This document shows positions 1-13,800 of a stretch of 64,000 nucleotides of DNA, in pieces. Made by a program: the position numbers and the translations under genes. The number at the start of each line of letters is the position of its first letter. The first letter of the stretch is position 1. Source of the DNA: Struthio camelus (taxonomy: Eukaryota > Chordata > Aves > Struthioniformes > Struthionidae); contig NC_090952.1 of assembly GCF_040807025.1 (NCBI RefSeq), forward strand, positions 23,123,068-23,187,067, written 5' to 3'. Under the pieces are notes generated by a model. It was given only the letters and a program-made list of their open reading frames with translations, had not been told where the DNA came from and did no database searches.

Positions 1-350
1 GGAAGGGACCCTTGGAAGTCTCTTTCTGGAAGTCCAACCCCTGGCTCAGAGTTGGATCAGGTTACTCAAGCACCTGTCCAGCTGACTTTTGACTCTCTCT
101 AAGGAGAAAGGCTCTCTTCACAGACTCTCTGGGTCACTGTCACAGTATTTAACTACCCTCATTTGAACAATTTTTCCTTGTGTCTAATGAGAATTTCCCT
201 AGCTGCAATGTATGTCCATCGCCTCTGGTCTTCCTGCTGTGCACCTCTGAGAAGAGTCTGTCTCTCCTCTATAACTACCCCGTAGGTAGCTGAAGACAAC
301 AATTAAATCCCCCTTAGCCTTCTCTTCCCCAGGCTGAGCAAACGCAGCTC
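1..350 (-). repeat. Degraded CR1 LINE fragment
   Basis: The plus strand reads as the complement of CR1. Recognisable blocks are TGTCTAATGAGAATTTCCCT, CCATCGCCTCTGG, GAGAAGAGTCTG and CTTCTCTTCCCCAGGCTGA, with many substitutions and small gaps. This is an old insertion, and the left end is cut by the window. The rest of 351-737 shows no exon, although the distal tail of ADGRG4 is still to come. Confidence 0.7.
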
Positions 351-737
351 CCTCGCATAGAAGAATCAGCTAACATCATTATGTCAGAGAGTCTGCACAG
401 GTTTCTGAATCTTAGCTCTGTGTATGTCTATTAAGATTGGAAGGCCACCGAAAGTGTAGCTCACATAAGGGAACACTGAGTTGCATGTACAGAATTAGAG
501 AGCAGACTGAAATCTCTTTGAGAAATCTACATTTTTGTACTGCGCTCTGTCATCCCTCCATCATATCATATAGGCAGTTAATGGAAGAGTATAAGGGCCT
601 AACATTTTTCCAATGCACGGTAGAAACAGTAGAAAAATATTGAGGGAAGCCCCATACCTTTTCATGTAGAATGAAAGTGACATCAGCAGCAGGCCAGGAC
701 TTATGAGTAAAGCTAAGCAAAACCCTGTAAGGCTTAC

Positions 738-839
738 CAGAATAATTATTCGGACGAAGTCTCCCCCAGCAAAACTGTATTCGGCTCTGCTTCAGTACAT
801 CTTCCTTCATTAGGCAATGAAACACAAAGATAAAGAACC
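738..839 (-). CDS. ADGRG4: ADGRG4 exon: end of helix 7 and helix 8
   Basis: This exon encodes [18 protein letters not shown] and then [12 protein letters not shown], the end of TM7, helix 8 and the start of the cytoplasmic tail (human [17 protein letters not shown]...CCGWLRLDNSS). It is 102 bases, phase 1 at both ends. The acceptor is ATTTCTTCTTACTTCTTTAG-like and pyrimidine-rich; the donor is G/GTAAGC. The remaining cytoplasmic tail, with the stop codon, must be encoded by exon(s) below position 1, since I found no matching exon in 1-737. Confidence 0.95.
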
Positions 840-1952
840 CTAAAGAAGTAAGAAGAGAAATTCACATGTTTTGAGATTGATTCTCTAAACTGTTGCCCCT
901 TTTCTAAACTCCTTGTATGCCATTCAGTCCCCTGTATGTTATGTATGGGCAGAGAGGTGGTCCCTGAGCCGGTATCAAGTTGGCCCAGAATTGCACTGAG
1001 AGCCATTTGTGCACATGAAAAGGTAATGGAAAGAGCTTTTTGCAGACTTGGTGTGAGAATAATCTGCAAGTCACTGGAGATTCTCAAAATCATGTTTATG
1101 ACCAAATGAAAAGGATTGTCCCAGCTCCTGGAAAATCATTTATTGGGGCCCATATTTCAAAAGCATGAATTCATGCTTTTAATGGTAATATCTAACACAG
1201 CAATGCTAACTAACACCACTATCATTCCACTTCAGCTGAGCTTTCCTATTAAAATAGCTACAGTAGAATGCAAAAAGCTATATGAGCTCTCCTCTTCCCC
1301 CATGCTTAATTACATGGCATTACAAATGTATTTCTATTCCATAGTGCAAGATGGTTGTATTTGTAGCAGTATCCTATTCATAAATTACCTTGCAAGGTGT
1401 TAAAAATGCTGAAGAGGTACAAGAAAAATATCCTCACTGCTCCCCAGGCAAAAAACACAAAGCCCCATGTTAATCCCAGAAGGAACATCAAGCTGAAAGC
1501 ACTTTTGAGGTCACGGAGAAAACCCTGTTTCCAGAATCTGGATCTATTTTGTGTCTTTGATTTCATGGAGTGGATTTGGAGAAGAACAGTGATGAACATG
1601 ACCGTATTCATCAAAAACATTAAGAAGAAATAGGCCACAACGGAGATGTAAAACACCGTGTTCTCTTGAATCCAACAACTGCAAAAAAGGGAAGTATGCA
1701 TTTAATAAGGAGCTCTGTGAGCGCTGAAACTAATGAGGCCTGGTTTCCAAAATAACTCTCATATATGGTTCTGTGATACCTAGTAAGGGACTTTCCCTTA
1801 ATGCCCGTTACTTTCCCCCACTAAGGACATTCATAGAGTCTCTCCACTTGGCTGCCTTTTTTTTCATGCATGCTTTAGAAATTTAATGTCTTCAAGACTT
1901 CAACATTTCTGCTGAATTCCGATGAAACTGGTCATTGTTTCCCAAATTAATA

Positions 1953-1984
<32 letters not shown>

Positions 1985-4900
1985 ACGCACACACGCAAAG
2001 ACACACTGCCTTAGGAAAACCAAGTTAAATATGACCTAATCAAGAGCCTAATTAATAGTAGAGCACAAAGACAGGCACTGGTTAACTTTTCCTCAGACAG
2101 CAGTTAGTGAGTTTTGCTGCCTTTTTGCTAGAGAGTTATAACAATTTTCCCTCTGAGGTGTCATGGCTATGACATCATACTATCTGATGGTCTAAAATTC
2201 AAATCGTCCAGGTAGTCTTTACTGACAAGGGATCATATTGTGCTAAAGAGCAGGGAAAAAAAAGTAAATGGAAGTGTTCTGTGCTATAAAGTGCTTTAAG
2301 AAAAGGATGAAAGAGCTCAATGTTTTCCCACTGGAAAAGAGATGAGGTTGAGATGATTAAAATGAAGAATTTAAAATGATGAGTGACTTCTTAATGATTA
2401 AAGAGACAGAGCGATGTGAATTAAAGTTAAAAAAAAAAACAACAAGCAAACATGCAAAATACTAGAACAATTATTCTGCCTCTAGGTTCTACTGGAAATC
2501 TAGAACATGGCGGAGTATATACAAATGTTGCATCAAACTGAATTAATCTCACGTAACGCAAGAGAAATTTTCCAGAAAGGAAAAATGGAGTTGACACACT
2601 CGGTGACAAAGTATGTAGGGACATAACACTGGAGGAGCCCCTTTCTGTCCTCAAATCCAGTCTCTGAAGTGAGAGTTATTCCATGTGGTAGACATATAGT
2701 CCAAAAAGATCCACTGAACCGTAAGGAGAGGGTTAAGATGGCGGGAAAAAAGACAAAAGCAAGAGAGAAGATATTAATTCTAATTATTTCTTCTATCTGT
2801 AAGATACTATGGTGACCATCAAAAAGCTTAAAATATACTCACAAAGAGCTGAATGGATTGTTCTTAGAAAGTGATCCATTGCCATAGAAGTCTTTATTTA
2901 TAATGAGTACAATACTAATTACAATAGCTGGTATTCCTAACATGGAAGGCAAGAGAAGAGAGATATTTAGGTTAAAAAGATAAAATGGAGAATATGAAAT
3001 GCTGTCAGATAATCTCTGATGAATAATTACAGCAGTCACGTACATCTTGGGATCAAACTCTACCCTTAAAGCTTCTTTTGAAATGAGTGTAATTAAATAT
3101 GTGGCATAGCAGGATCAATGTGCTTATTTATGTAAATTACAGATGAGTAGGCATAAAAATATCTGTGTTTGCAAAACGTCTGTGAGTGTTCAAACATCTC
3201 CAGAAGGGCTCCAAGCTGGTAAAATAAACCCAACTGATTATTAGGAAAAGCAGGGTGCAAAAGATAAGCAGATTGCAGCATTTTCCATTAAGCTCTGATA
3301 GAGACAGACATTTTCCAGCCAATGTCTGATCATTCTCCCCTTCCACTCATTTCCTGTTTGCCATATATCTTTCAGTTCTGGCTTTTCTGTTTAGAATGAC
3401 TGCCACCAATAATGCCATTGCAGATGGCTGCACCTGAGAACAATTACGTGCAATATTAAATCTAAGGAGAGAGATCATTTGCTGCACAGTAATCAAACAC
3501 AAGCAAACAACATTTTAAACCAACATCTAACACTACCCAAACAATACAGGCCAAATTCTGCTCTGGGTCACTGCCTCCAATACCTTTTCTAACAGCTGAG
3601 CCAGCATATTGGGTCCTTTTTGCTATGTTTCTCCCTAATAAGTCTCTGATGCCCAGCGCTCAGAGTAAAGGTGAATGGGGTCTGCTGCCAGTGAAGTCCC
3701 CACGTGAGCTATGCATGAAAGCCAAATTCCCCCCTGCAGGGAAATTATGCATAGTATGGCAGCTAAGGACATTGAGCCTGGAGGGGAAGATCAGAATTCT
3801 CGCTGAGTATCAGCGGTATACAGACAAAGGCTGTGGTCAGAGCTTCGTGCTCTCTCAGGCTCACCCACTAATGAGAACTGCCATCATAAACTGGAGTAGG
3901 GAAAGCAGTTCCTTAAACCCACTTTTCCTTGCACATAACTCTACAGGGAGCAGCATGCGCTTTCTGCTAATGTCTCCCTTAGCAGAAGAAGCTTAAGCTG
4001 GACCTATTTGAGGAAAGAATCCATCCTTAAGGCTTGCAGCGTGCACCACGTTTCCACAGGCTCAGTGTCCTAGCTTACTTTTGCCAATATGAACCTATTT
4101 TAGAGAAGATGATGAGCACAGAAGTCAAGAAAAAAATCCACTTACTTACCCCACCCAGCAATGCAGAATTTTAGGATGTACTTTGGGATGTAAACATTGA
4201 AAACTTTGACAAGAGCCAAGTACATGTGAACAGACTCCAGGCACATCCATGTGAAAGCTGCAAGCAGGAAGTAGTGAAGGAGTGCAGCCACAGTGATACA
4301 GAGACCAGGCTTGTTGAATGAAGACAGCCAGGAATTGACCAGGAAGACCAAGTTCACCATCAGCATTGCAGCACAAAGATTTAGCAGAATTTTTGAAGGA
4401 TTGTCTCTCCGCAGCTTTCTAAAAAAAGTGGAAAGCAACAAGGTTGTCATTGAACGAGTTGCAGTGGGTACATTCTCTAACACAAGATAAGACAAATGTG
4501 CACTCAGCGTGTTTTAAATGGGCTTCCTGTAGTGTAAGGTGTGTCTACATTAGTGTTTTAGATCAAATCACTAGTATATTTTTGAAGCAAATCTTGTGCA
4601 CTGAAAAAGAAGACCTTGCATATTACCTGGAAGAACTGCTAGGTAGAGAAGGCAGACTTAGCATTGTCTTTTCACTAGTCCTTTAAATATTATTTGTTAC
4701 TGCAATATTATTGTATTATGCAAGCACCTAGAGTTTACCTAGGACTAGGGCCCCATCATGCCCGGAACTATTAGTACACACAGTACGGAACAAAAGGACG
4801 AAACACAAGAAAGACCAAGAGCGACAGAACAGGAACATAAGTATCCCTATTTTACTGTTCATATCATCCTACGTACAGTCTATATACAGGGAATATTGCA

Positions 4901-7900
4901 GACTCCTGATATGATATCTTACCCATATGCAGGGGTAAGTTCATGAAACGACAGAAATTTAGGAAAATAAAAATTGCTGAACAGTTCTGACTACTGCACG
5001 TCCTAAAGCGTGAGGATATGAATCTCTCTTATTTTGCTATAGTCACAGGTAAAAACAAAGCAACATTTTTATTTCAGATCTCACTCTTGCTTCCTGTGCA
5101 TCACAGCACCAAGCATTACTGAACATTCTGATAGGTATTGCAAATTCATTATCACTAAAACATTAAAAACAATACAAGAAAGAGCATCAGACTTACTCAA
5201 GGGCTAGATACGTCACCAGTGTGATACCCAAAAAAAGGGAAGAAGCACCACATCCTGCATAGCTTACCAAAGTTAATATATAATCATTTGTGGTATCTAT
5301 CTCTGTCCGGGACAAGTCCTAAGTTACAAAATAAAGAATCACAATTTTTAGCCATAACAGATAAAGAAAATTGCTTTCCATATTTTCACATTGTTAAAGA
5401 AACCAATTTCTATTCTGCTTATGGTTAGTTTTGGAGGGTTTCTATGACTATTTTCATATGCTTCTTACTGTACAGTCCTATAGAATATCCAAACGAGTCA
5501 AAATATGTAGTATTTAAAATATCCAGTACTTAGTTGTGAAGTTAGAAAAGCTGCAGTCCAGAAATGCTCACAGTGAGCATTCCAGTATCTCACCAGAATT
5601 ATTCAGCTGGGAACTTGCTTTGCAGGAGTTTGTTTCAATGGCAGTTGCCAAGCTTGAGGACTGCACAAACATGTTAAATGTCTTGGAGGGTAGGAGAATT
5701 CTCCAAGTCAAAAATCCAGAAAGTGTCACCCTGCAAAAACCATCAGATAGACTGGGCCCTGCTTCTCCACAGTTGTTCCCAATAATGTTATTGACAAAAT
5801 TTTTGTGTTTCCTGACACAGTTTCTCTCCTATTTTGTGAGACTTTGAACCTCAAACTAGAAGCCTTCCTCTCTGGGATACAGTAGAATTTGTACTGTTTA
5901 ATATTTGTAAATAGGCTTATTACTGAAGTGAAGGTATAAAAGAAATGTGACCTTAAACTCAGACTGAATTCTATTTGCTGCAATTGAAAATTTATTAAGT
6001 CTAAAATCTATAACTTCTAAACTCCTTCCTGTAGGAGTCTCATTTTTACCACCAGAGAAGGCTTTTGTGCCTCTCTTTGAGTAGAGTAATGCTGACCTCT
6101 AGGGGAAGCTGGGCATATATTGAAGGCAAAGGGTACGTTGTATACTGCTGGGATTAGGCAATTTTCAACTATCTGCTCCTCAATTTACTTTGAATTTACC
6201 TATCACTTGGTTTTTGTTGCAGCCCATTCCCAAGCAGTTATCTCTGCACTCTCTTTTTTGGACATAAAGTTTTAGAGTCAGGTTTCTGTGTATTAAAATA
6301 ATTGCTGCTTTTCTTTTAAACTTCCATTTCTGATGGAACGTTCATAAAATTTTCAGAGAGATGTAATATCATTAGTTGCTACTGGCAGGTAATTAAATGT
6401 ATCACAGTATTTCCAAAACAGCAAATAACACATTAACGTTGATTAAGTTATACTGCAAGAGGTACAAACTATATCTGTAAAGTGAACTTGCATTAAAGCC
6501 AGTGATATTTAGAGGACTTTATACCTTAAAAATTATTATAACTGCTTTGTTTGTTGTTACTTATTTTAACAAAATCACAGATATCTAACAGCATGGATAT
6601 AAATCTCCCTTCTCTCTCCAAAACTAGAGATTGCCTAGTGCCAAGGGACTTTTTCGGAGATGATTCATGAAGTACTTACCAGTAGGACTCCAAAATGGGT
6701 AAGGTGCTTACAAAAACAGATTGTGTAATTCATATCTGTATATTCCATTTCACACCCTGATGTATTCCAACCACCCAGTCCATCTGTGTAATAGAGAAAA
6801 AGGGATTTTTAAGCAGAGTTAGTCATGCTCAGTCATTTATAGTTCTGCAGCATGCAGAAAGTGTGAATACGAGCTGAAGTTAGTACAGATTGCAGGGGCA
6901 TTTAGCAATACGCAAGTGAGATTTGACATAGGAACACATCTTATATAGTTGCCTGAGAACCTCAGAACTTGGATGAAAGCCTTTGGAGGAATGAAGAAAT
7001 ATTTAAAGTAGTTTACATGCCTGCCCAAAGAAAGCAAGAAGGTAAGCAGAAGTGTGCTTGACTAGATTACACTGTAGGATGTGGAAACTGCACAGAGAAC
7101 AAGAAATGTTTACAGAGCAGAGGACAGGCAGAGTCCAGCATTGAAGAATCCAGATCTTCCCCAGTGAGTTTAAATTTATAACCCTATTTATGCGGCCTGA
7201 ATGGCATACTCAGAAGCTAAACTTCTGTTTTTTTTTTTTTTTAATAAATTTCTAACATTGATAATTGCAGAGAAAACCTTTCCCTCGTGAGCTGAGTTAA
7301 CCTAACAGACAATTGTCTTTGTGTATCTGTTCACTATCTGAGACCTATTCAAGGCTTGATGACAGCAAAAGTCCTCATTGGCTTCTCCGAAGTAACTCTG
7401 AGAAGTCATCTGATGTTTCTTTGCATTCTACTTTTTTCTTAGACTGACTTCTGTATTCATGTTGATGCACCATTACACATAATGCCAGACAAGCATCCCT
7501 TAGTAATAATACTGATTATTATATTAATTACTGATTACTGAGTATCGATATCAATGCAAACCAGCAATACAGAGCAGCCCAGTCTGAATAGGAGAGACCC
7601 AGAGTTTCAAACTGTATGTCAAGGAGCCAAAGGCTCTGCAAAACTGATGACAGAGCAAGTGTGGCAGCTCTGTAAACAACACTTACTGTTCTTCAGAAAG
7701 TCCCAAAAGACGCAGTGCACTGCTCTATTACCCTGAAAGCAGAGAAAAGGGATACTGTGACATTTATTCCATATGCTTGTACACTGTCTGCACTTCAAAT
7801 CTAATCAGGATTTATAGTTAAGGCAGCTGGAGTTAACTTCCCCTGTATTGCTTGGCAAGAAAGCCCACCAAGGATGGCCTCTGTGACTGTTTGTTTGGTG

Positions 7901-10862
7901 GTGCTGCAGAGGGTCGTAGGTTACTGAAGATGGAGCCGTGTAGGGGCAGTTGGACACTTGGTCTTTGAGAACCTACTGAAATACCAGCGATCTCATCCAC
8001 AGCTCTGAAAACTTGCAGAGGATCCCAATTTTTGCCTACCACTTCCCAATGGATATCCTGGGGGCCAATGATTTTTCCATTTTTACCAGTCTTTCTATAC
8101 TTCATTTATTATCTGTTAATGCAAAAAAACTGACAAGCTGTCCAGCCTAGACTGATTCCTGTAGCTGATCTCATCAGTTTCATGTGGTACCTGAGATGTC
8201 ATACCTAATTATTGGGAAATTCAAAAATTATCACTAGGACTTACAGTAACAACCTGACATTTTGCACCACAAAAAAAAAAAAAAACCTTTATTTCAGAAT
8301 TTCAGTATTTCTGCTAATTACCATTCTGAAACCAGATAAGGCAGAAATGTAGGAGAAGATAGAGCTTGCCTGTAAGTTTCAAACAGCAGAATAGACTTAG
8401 TGGGTATTCATTGCAATGTTTGCTATTGGGGACATTCTAGTTTATTACTCATATTGCTACGGCAAACTTTCCCAAGGCACAGATTCATTTTCTTTTATTA
8501 TTTAATGAAGTCTGAGAAGGCAGAGTTTACAGGAAATGACCTTAACAGATACGCTGTTAAGACTTGTGATCTGTAGACTGGCAAAAATAATTAGGCAGAA
8601 AGCCAAAGATGCAGATTAGGAAGATATCTCATTAAATATTTAATTAGGGTGTTTTAAAAGGTTGAGGAATAAATCTGAGAAGTGCCAGATGGTCTGGTAG
8701 AGTAAGAATGATGGAAAAGAGAGGACTATCTAGACAAAACTTCTGGGCATGTATTATTTGCAAGAACTGACTGGAAAAAACGTATTGCTATAAAAGCAGA
8801 ATTTTCAAGCTCTCATTAACTTGAACTCTAATCAAATTCACCTTATTAAATAATTGTGTTCTGCCCTGGGCAATATATTTGTGTGGAGACTGCATCATAA
8901 ACATTTGCAACACAGAAGTGTTAAGGCAGAACCCACTCAACAAGTTGGGCCCATTTAAAAATAATTTAAGATAGACTTTAGTCTTGAAACACTGTTTTGG
9001 AACAAAACAAATATAATTTTGAAAACATGTTTACAATGATTTGAATTTTTCTGAAATTTATTCCTGTTGGAGCAATTGTAAATCATTTCAGTCAAATGCA
9101 AACTGCCATTTTCAGCAAATAAACTATTCCTAGAAAAAACTGCCCAGATCAAACAAGGAAACAATGAAACTGTCCCTCACTTCTAAGCGTGGCTTTAGAA
9201 TGGAGACACAAACTTTACCAACTTGCAGGAATTAAACAGCCCACAAAGATGTGTGTGGCCTGTCAATCTTTTGGTTGGTATATGATGGGGAGGTCAGTCA
9301 GCAAAACATCTTAAGCTTATCTGTCCTGTTATCAGTTTATTTTAAGGCTAAGTGAAATAGGTTCTGTTTCAACACACCTCTGATTAAATGAACACATCCT
9401 ACCGTATTTTGGTCTATGTGCTGAAGAGTAATATTCACAGGCTCACTGAGGTTCTGAATGGATGCATTTTCAATGCTGGCACTCACAACGTAAGTATTCA
9501 ACTTCTTCCTCTTTAAACTATCATCCTGTAATAGAGAAATACACACATGCAAAAGATTGCAAGACATTTAAGTTAACAGCAGAGAGCTGGATTGCTGTTT
9601 CTTTCTTTAAATTGTATTTCTTGGAAACGGAGATCAGCTAAACATCATGGGATGCCTGATGTAAGTTAGCTATTTGCTACTTCATTAGAAAGTGTAGATT
9701 GTAGGAAATTCAGGGACAGTCTTCACATTAGCTAAAGTAGAACTCACTTGTAGGTGCATCATCTGGATTGTGAAAGCTGTGTAACCATTTCAGTACATTA
9801 CACATGCAGTTGTATGCCATTTAGCTCATAAGACAGTAGATGCAATTGTGAATATGTGAATACTTCTTCTGTGTGAAAAAGCGTTGCTCAGCATATTCTA
9901 TCTTCATCATACCATAGAGAAGAAGAATCACCTCCCTTTTCAAATTACGTTAACTCTCCCCTCCCCCTGAGCAAGAGGACCTAGCAAATACTGGAATAGA
10001 CCTAAATGCTGCGTTATCAGTGTTGCTATTATGTTAATGGAGAGGTTAGTCTTGCAGTTTGTTTCATGATATTTGACGTGTACTATGCATGTTCCTGAAG
10101 CAAGAGCTTACTAACAGAGGAAGATTAGGGTGTGCTGTTTTCCCACAGAACAGAAGTAGTGGAATAACACCAGCTACAGAAAATGAAAACAAGTCTCAGG
10201 TCTACAGACACCTCTCAAGAACATCATTACTACAGAGAAGGTTTTGCTGCTTGAGTACATTTTCCCTGCAGGTTTGTTAGTGCTCCATCAGTCTGATGTT
10301 AAGTGTGGCCAGAACAGATTACACTACTGGGATCTTTCTTCTGTATACATTAAGAAGAACAGCTGAACCGATTACTACTATGTTAGTATTTGTTAAGAAT
10401 CATAGTTACCACAAAAAGTGAAGTTGTGCCAAAAAAATTAAACTGGATCTTTGACTGCTTTTCTGGGTCAGAGTACTCGATTCCTAAGAATTTCTTCAGT
10501 GATTTTGGCAAAAACACAGAGGCCAAGGCCTTTTTGAAAGGGTTTTCTTGAATATTGATCTGCAGGAAAGAGATGACAGGCTCAGGACTGTTCTCCTCAG
10601 GTTAAATACACAACAGTACAAAACCGCAGCAGGCATCGTCTGTTTTAGTCATCAGTACCTGAGGTAATATCCTTTGCTCTCACCTTGAGATTCAGGCCCC
10701 TCTCATATGAGGTAACGCCAAAGGCCAGTCCTTCAAAAACACTGGGATCTGGACGCATCACCGCCAAAGCCAGGGAAGTAGTTACAATCGACGCATTTCT
10801 TTCTGTGTAAGTCATCTTATAGCCTATCTCCTCAATTGTCTTCAGGATACTTTACCAAGAGT

Positions 10863-10893
<31 letters not shown>

Positions 10894-13800
10894 GATAAAT
10901 CTCTTGAAATGTTCTCCTAGCTTCATAATGTACAGTCAGGAGAAAATCAGCTAAAATTCTCTGCTCTGATTTATGATCACAAAGAGCATTCGCTGAAGTA
11001 GAATGGGGCCCAGTTTGGGCTACGTAGCTTTCTGTTTGCCATAGGGTCAGATGATCACAAGTGATTGAGTTAGCACATCTCAATAAGTTTAAACTCTGTC
11101 AGGTGGAAGATGCTCTCCCTCTGATGGAGAGCCAGTCCTGGTCCATTGCAAGTCAAAGTAAAACAGGTTAGACTAAATCATCTCTGGAGCATCTAGGGGG
11201 CAACATGAAGCAGTTCTGGGAAGACTTGAGTCAAAATTCACATAATCAAACACCACATTTCATCTGAAAGGCAGTAACTTGCAGAACATGTTAATTTGAT
11301 TGTTTGCAATCATCTAATTGTATCTTCAGGTAAAACATCAGTGTTACAGAATAATTTAGACTGGAAGATACCTCCTCTGGAGGTCTGTAGCCCAGCCCTC
11401 CCGTGCCCCCTCCAACCCTCCCAGGAGGGCATATTTTAAAGATAGGTCAGGTTGCTCAGAGTCTTGTCCCATCAAGCTCTGAATATCTCCGAAGGCAGAG
11501 ATTTCTCAGCCTTTTGGGGCCCTTCTCTCTGTGTGTTTTTCTTAAGTAGAGAGTAGGGGCTGAAATCCAAAGGAAGCAGCAAGTTAGAGTTGTTTAATTC
11601 CTTCTGGGTATTAAGAGTCAGAGACAGATTCACTTCTTGTTTGGCAGCCCTCAAGGCTGTTCAGCGCTATGCAAGAAGGGAAAATACTCGGTGGAAAATG
11701 TGTAAGAGAGCTGGCCCTGATAGTGTAAAAGAAAACCTTCCTGTCCTTCTTTGGTCTGGTGTTAATTTATGGTGTTACCTTCATGCATAGTCAGTCCCAG
11801 ATGGACGGGGACTCCCCTAAGATCCTTTCAGCCACAATTGCCCTAGAGCTGCAAAGTCTCAAGTTCAACTTCCCCAAATCATCTGGGAATCTACAATTTC
11901 TACTGAGGCCTGAGAGAAGCAGAATCATAGCTGTTGTCAGGGTATCATGCTACCGCTTGTCAGGTATCATCACGGTGCTTGCTCGTGCTGGGTTTTTTTG
12001 TTTTTAGTAAAGTCTAATTTACAGAAAAATTAAAATGTCCAAGAGTCCCCTGTCCATAAAAACCTTAAAGTCATTTTTATTACCATTTGTAGGTAGCAAC
12101 AGCATCTCCATAAAGGATCAGGAATCCAATGTCTATATTTGCACTGGAATATCATCCTCATCCCAAATGGGTATTTCACTTAAAAAGAAAAAAAAAAAAA
12201 AACAACCTATAGCCTATTTGAGAAAGCAGAGGTGTTGAGTGCTGGCAGCCATCACAGCCCCCACTCCACACACTGCAGTGTGGTAGACTTTGAAGAGAGA
12301 GAATACAGCCAAAAGGATCACAATGCTACTCAATGCTTTTTCTCTGGCAGATTTTATGAGCTATTTTTGGCTTCTCTTCCTCGCAGGCTCCCAGGTTTGA
12401 AAAAGTAATGCATACTTGTCCAGTACAAATGGCTGGGCTGTTGCATATTCAATCTCCCACCTAGAACTGAGTGGAAAGTTCATTTTTCTTGCTTTTAATA
12501 TTTTTTATTAAAACATTGTTTTATGTTAACTGAAATAGAGAATTGCAGATAGGCACAATCTTTAAAATTAAAGAGAGCAGAAGATGTTGCAACATTTTTT
12601 AAAATGATGAACACTGCATCTCTAATCCTGTGAGAAAGTGTTGAGCTGGTCTGTGCAAAGGAGGGTAACCTCCCTTATTTGGAGGTAAAGGCTATGCAGT
12701 GAGAAGTGGGTAAGCTGCCTTGCCCAAATTAGAAATGGGTAAACTCTGTTTACATGCATTTGCCTTTGTAAAGGTTGGCACTAGTTTTCTGAGCAGTGCT
12801 CTGCTCATCAACAGAAGCCAGACTTCTCAAAAGTAAGTAGATGAAGTTGAGTCAAGTGAGAAAAATGTTTTTCAAAGGTACACAGCAACTTTGATTTTAG
12901 TACGTATGAAAAAACACATGATGGCCTTAGGATCCTAAATGAGACTTTGGAGTCTTAACATTGGACCTTGGAATCTAACATTTGGAGTTTATCTATTTTT
13001 AAAAAATCTTTATCGGCACAGGTACAGCACTCCAGTCAGGTGTGCTGGTAGAACAGATGTGTGTCTCCAAGCTGATCTGCCAACAGACCTCATTGCTGAG
13101 CTGGAAAGATCACCTCTAATGTAAGATGGTAGCTAGCTCAGTCTCCCTGATCTGCCTCCAGGCTGAGATCACCATAGAGAACAACCTTTGCGAAGGTAAC
13201 TTCTACAGAACTGATTCTAGTGAAAGCAGCTTTGAGAACACAGTAACCACTTTCTATTGCTAAGAATCACAATCGTGTGTAAGATACAAGCAGGGAAATT
13301 ACTAACTCTTGCAATGCCTGTGTAACAGCCAAAAAGCATGAATACGCCATGGTGCCATTTTAGATTAGGAAGCCACGTCCGCACAGTTATCTTACTTACC
13401 TATTGGTCATTTTTCTAATGCTCTGATTTTCTATTTCTTGCAGCAAAATATAGTTGAATACATTTAATATAGCCTCTGCAAGTGTGCCACTTATATCGGC
13501 AGTCCTTGCGATGTCAGAAGTTTTATCTGCAATGATTTCTATTTCTTCCATATCCAGTTTTGCATCTGGCAAAAGATATAAAATATGCTGTACAACATCT
13601 TCCGCGTTCTCTGGAAAAAAAAAAAAAGATGATTTATGTGACATAGCTATATGTCTAGCTATATAGCTACATGTCTCTGTATAGAGCAATGAGTCGGAGT
13701 TTGCTTCTCTTCTCATATGGTCATAATGCTATTGATCAATTACAAAATCATTACCTAACCAAAAAAAAAAAAAAAGCCTCAACAAGTCAACGAAAATTGC

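Noticed and set aside
1952..2006. Possible Z-DNA or regulatory role of the CA repeat
   Set aside because: It is an ordinary intronic microsatellite, with nothing nearby to suggest function.
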